DNA of 38,519 nt, from NCBI RefSeq assembly GCF_018403665.1, contig NZ_BOVJ01000052.1, positions 1-38,519 on the forward strand. The letters are read 5' to 3'. The first letter of the stretch is position 1. Each line of letters starts with the position of its first letter. Under the pieces are notes generated by a model, which did no database searches, was not told the origin of the DNA, and was given only the letters and a program-made list of their open reading frames with translations. Of the stretch, positions 36,727 through 38,519 are shown in pieces. The DNA comes from Paenibacillus cisolokensis (GTDB lineage Bacteria > Bacillota > Bacilli > Paenibacillales > Paenibacillaceae). The position numbers and the translations under genes are program-made.

Positions 36727-37476
36727 GTGGTCAGGACGATCCGGCTGGATAAAATGCTCAGCCATATGGGATACGGTACCCGCAGCGAAGTGCGCAAGGC
36801 GGTGAAGCAGGGGCTCGTCACCGTGGACGGAAGACCGGTTAAAGACAGCGGCATGGCCGTCGATGCCGGGACGCAGGATGTCCGGTTCGGAGGAGAGCGG
36901 GTTCTGTACCGTGAATTTATTTATTTGATGATGAACAAGCCGCCCGGCGTCATATCGGCGACGGAGGATGCGCGGGAGCGGACGGTCGTCGACCTGCTTT
37001 CGCCGGCGGACGCGGCGCTGCAGCCGTTCCCGGCGGGGCGGCTCGACAAGGATACCGAAGGGCTGCTGCTATTGACGAACGACGGGCAGCTTGCGCATCG
37101 TCTGCTCTCTCCCCGCAAGCATGTGCCGAAAACATACGAAGCGAAGGTGGCGGGGAGCCGGACAGTCGGCGATGCCGATGTGCAGGCATTCGCGGCAGGC
37201 GTCAAGCTGGACGACGGCTATGTCACCATGCCGGCCGAGCTGGAAGTGAAGGAAACCGATGAAGGGCCGGATGGCCGGGCGATATCCGTCGTCCGCCTGA
37301 CGATCCGGGAAGGCAAGTACCACCAGGTAAAGCGGATGTTCGAGGCGGTCGGACTGAAGGTCGTTCATCTTCGCCGGCTGTCGATGGGGCCGCTGGTGCT
37401 CGATGCGTCGCTTGCGCCGGGCGACTATCGCGAGCTGACGGAGAAGGAGCTGCGGCTTCTGCAGCTGGACGGATGA
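36727..37476 (+). CDS. rsuA: 16S rRNA pseudouridine synthase, RsuA/RluB family
   Basis: 249 residues. The S4 RNA-binding domain (RLDKMLSHMGYGTRSEVRKA) is followed by the RsuA-type catalytic domain with FPAGRLDKDTEGLLLLTNDG (catalytic Asp) and YHQVKRMFEAVGLKVVHLRR. It isomerises a uridine in rRNA; RsuA versus RluB/E specificity cannot be settled from sequence alone. GTG start at 36727 with GGAGGATGATC upstream, inside the end of the RsmF gene. The two rRNA-modifying genes form a coupled pair. Unbroken. Confidence 0.9.
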   Translation: MVRTIRLDKMLSHMGYGTRSEVRKAVKQGLVTVDGRPVKDSGMAVDAGTQDVRFGGERVLYREFIYLMMNKPPGVISATEDARERTVVDLLSPADAALQPFPAGRLDKDTEGLLLLTNDGQLAHRLLSPRKHVPKTYEAKVAGSRTVGDADVQAFAAGVKLDDGYVTMPAELEVKETDEGPDGRAISVVRLTIREGKYHQVKRMFEAVGLKVVHLRRLSMGPLVLDASLAPGDYRELTEKELRLLQLDG

Positions 37477-37535
37477 CCGATCGGGAACGCGAAAGCGGAT
37501 TTCGGCGGCGCATGTGCGGGCTGATGGGGAGCAGT

Positions 37536-37577
37536 TGATAGGCGCAAGCTTATGAGCGCAAGCTGATAGGCGCAGCC
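37536..37577 (+). repeat. Short degenerate tandem repeat
   Basis: TGATAGGCGCAAGCT (37536-37550), TATGAGCGCAAGC (37551-37563) and TGATAGGCGCAGCC (37564-37577) in the 250-base gap between rsuA and the HAD gene. No terminator or gene is seen there. Confidence 0.6.
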
Positions 37578-37726
37578 CGGTGGAAAGAGCCGGCTTGAGG
37601 AAATATCAGCTTGTGAAAGAACGGGCTTGAAGCGAGCCTGTCTGAAAGTCGACAATCGGGTACGGCTTTAGGTTGAGAAAGCATCTTGTTCATAAGCATG
37701 GAAAATGAATTGGAGGCGGCAGGGAG

Positions 37727-38519
37727 ATGGGTTTACATTACGATATTATCGCACTCGACGTGGATGGAACGCTGCTGACGGACGATCACAAGCTGACGCA
37801 GGGCACATGCGAAGCAATCCGCGAAGCGGCGCGTCGCGGTGCGGAGATCGTACTGTGTACGGGAAGGGGGCCGGGCGGGGCCATCCCGGTTCTGGAGGAA
37901 ATCGGGCTGGCGGGCACGATCATCACCCATAACGGCGGGGCGACGGTCGAGACGGCGAAACGGAAAGTAATCCATCAGTATACGCTGCGCGAAGAGCAGC
38001 TGCAGGTATTTGTCGACTATTGCCGACGGAACGAACTTCACTTCGACATCAGCACGGCATTCGAGGTGCTGGTCGAGCGGTTGACGCCGGAGATCGAAGA
38101 AATATACGGGCAGTTCCATATCCGTCCGACGCTGCGGCAACCGGGCGCGGCGCTGCCCGGCGAGCCGGTCAAAATGACCGTGTCCGGGCCGAAGGATATG
38201 ATCGATGAAGTCGAACGGGACTGGAACGGTTGGAACCATGAGCTGCAATGGATACGCAGCGGGGAATATTTCATCGATGTGCAGCACCGCTACGCAACCA
38301 AAGGAAGGGCGCTCGAGCAGCTGGCGCGCATTCGCGGCGTGGACCGCAGACGGATTATGGCGATCGGCAACTATTATAACGACATCGGCATGCTGGAGAT
38401 GGCGGGACTCGGCGTGGCGGTCGCCAATGCGCCCGAAGCGGTGAAATCGTCGGCGGACGTCGTCACGAGCTCCAACGCGGAGGAAGGGGTTATGCGGGCG
38501 CTGCTGGAATACGCCTGGG
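37727..38519 (+). CDS. Cof-type HAD-IIB sugar phosphatase-like hydrolase, 3' end beyond window
   Basis: 264 residues are visible and the frame is open at the window end. IIALDVDGTLLTDDHKLT is HAD motif I with the nucleophile Asp and acid/base Asp; IVLCTGRG motif II; VKMTVSGPKDM in the C2 cap region; and MAIGNYYNDIGMLEMAGLGV motif IV. Motif IV reads GN..ND where GD..ND is usual, so one metal-ligand Asp is Asn while the other is kept. Such enzymes dephosphorylate sugar phosphates or flavin nucleotides. ATG at 37727 with GGAGG and AGGGAG upstream. Nearly full length: family members have about 270 residues. Confidence 0.9.
   Translation, partial: MGLHYDIIALDVDGTLLTDDHKLTQGTCEAIREAARRGAEIVLCTGRGPGGAIPVLEEIGLAGTIITHNGGATVETAKRKVIHQYTLREEQLQVFVDYCRRNELHFDISTAFEVLVERLTPEIEEIYGQFHIRPTLRQPGAALPGEPVKMTVSGPKDMIDEVERDWNGWNHELQWIRSGEYFIDVQHRYATKGRALEQLARIRGVDRRRIMAIGNYYNDIGMLEMAGLGVAVANAPEAVKSSADVVTSSNAEEGVMRALLEYAW

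Noticed and set aside
35334..36854. 506-residue minus-strand open frame opposite rsmF and rsuA
   Set aside because: It spans two clear plus-strand genes, and its translation has no family features.

Overview
The window looks like a chromosomal segment of a GC-rich, endospore-former-type Bacillota, most likely Paenibacillaceae (Paenibacillus/Cohnella-like). The evidence is strong AGGAGG-type ribosome binding sites, frequent TTG and GTG starts, and Bacillus-like genes (cshA, a 6S RNA, ytpB, YitT-, YesL- and YugP-type proteins, a GltC-like regulator, a DUF3906 protein) in high-GC codon use. No mobile element, CRISPR array, tRNA or rRNA was seen. Gene content is mostly housekeeping or accessory-metabolic.

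Layout. 1-5.5 kb: 3' end of an ABC-transporter ATPase with an AbrB-like tail, oligoendopeptidase F, two small proteins, a methyltransferase, a cold-shock protein and a papain-like hydrolase. 5.7-9 kb (minus): nitroreductase, MFS transporter and MATE-like transporter. 9.1-11.6 kb (plus): a small helical protein, ytpB (sesquarterpene synthase) and pfkA. 11.7-15.5 kb: peroxiredoxin, DUF3906 protein, a hairpin cluster, a small protein, a YitT-type protein and cshA. 15.6-17.2 kb: YesL-like protein, 6S RNA and a DUF1499-like protein. 17.2-20.7 kb: tpx diverging from a rhomboid protease, a GltC-like LysR regulator, a YugP-like metalloprotease and a MerR regulator. 21-24.9 kb: amt, a DUF294 nucleotidyltransferase, a DnaQ-type exonuclease and a JAMM protein. 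25-30.6 kb: MFS transporter, TlpA-like thioredoxin, cimA, dinB and ferredoxin. 30.7-38.5 kb: L,D-transpeptidase, a 45-aa membrane protein, then a co-directional run pyrD - small alarmone synthetase - DUF309 - RsmF-like - RsuA-like - HAD phosphatase (cut by the window end).

The most striking feature is that 16 genes carry 21 frame breaks. Every one is repaired by adding exactly one base, nearly always inside a homopolymer run, and each repaired gene then has a whole number of codons and a family-typical length. I read this as systematic homopolymer under-calling in the source assembly, not gene decay. Those genes are reported as single CDS with the break positions stated.

Functional links that can be argued: amt, the DUF294 protein and the exonuclease form one transcription unit with a possible GlnR/TnrA-like box upstream; pyrD abuts the (p)ppGpp synthetase gene, which overlaps the DUF309 gene; cimA and dinB diverge from a region with a LexA-like box; tpx and the rhomboid gene share a symmetric -10 element. 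I did not find a convincing entirely new system. The best candidates for follow-up are listed as findings.
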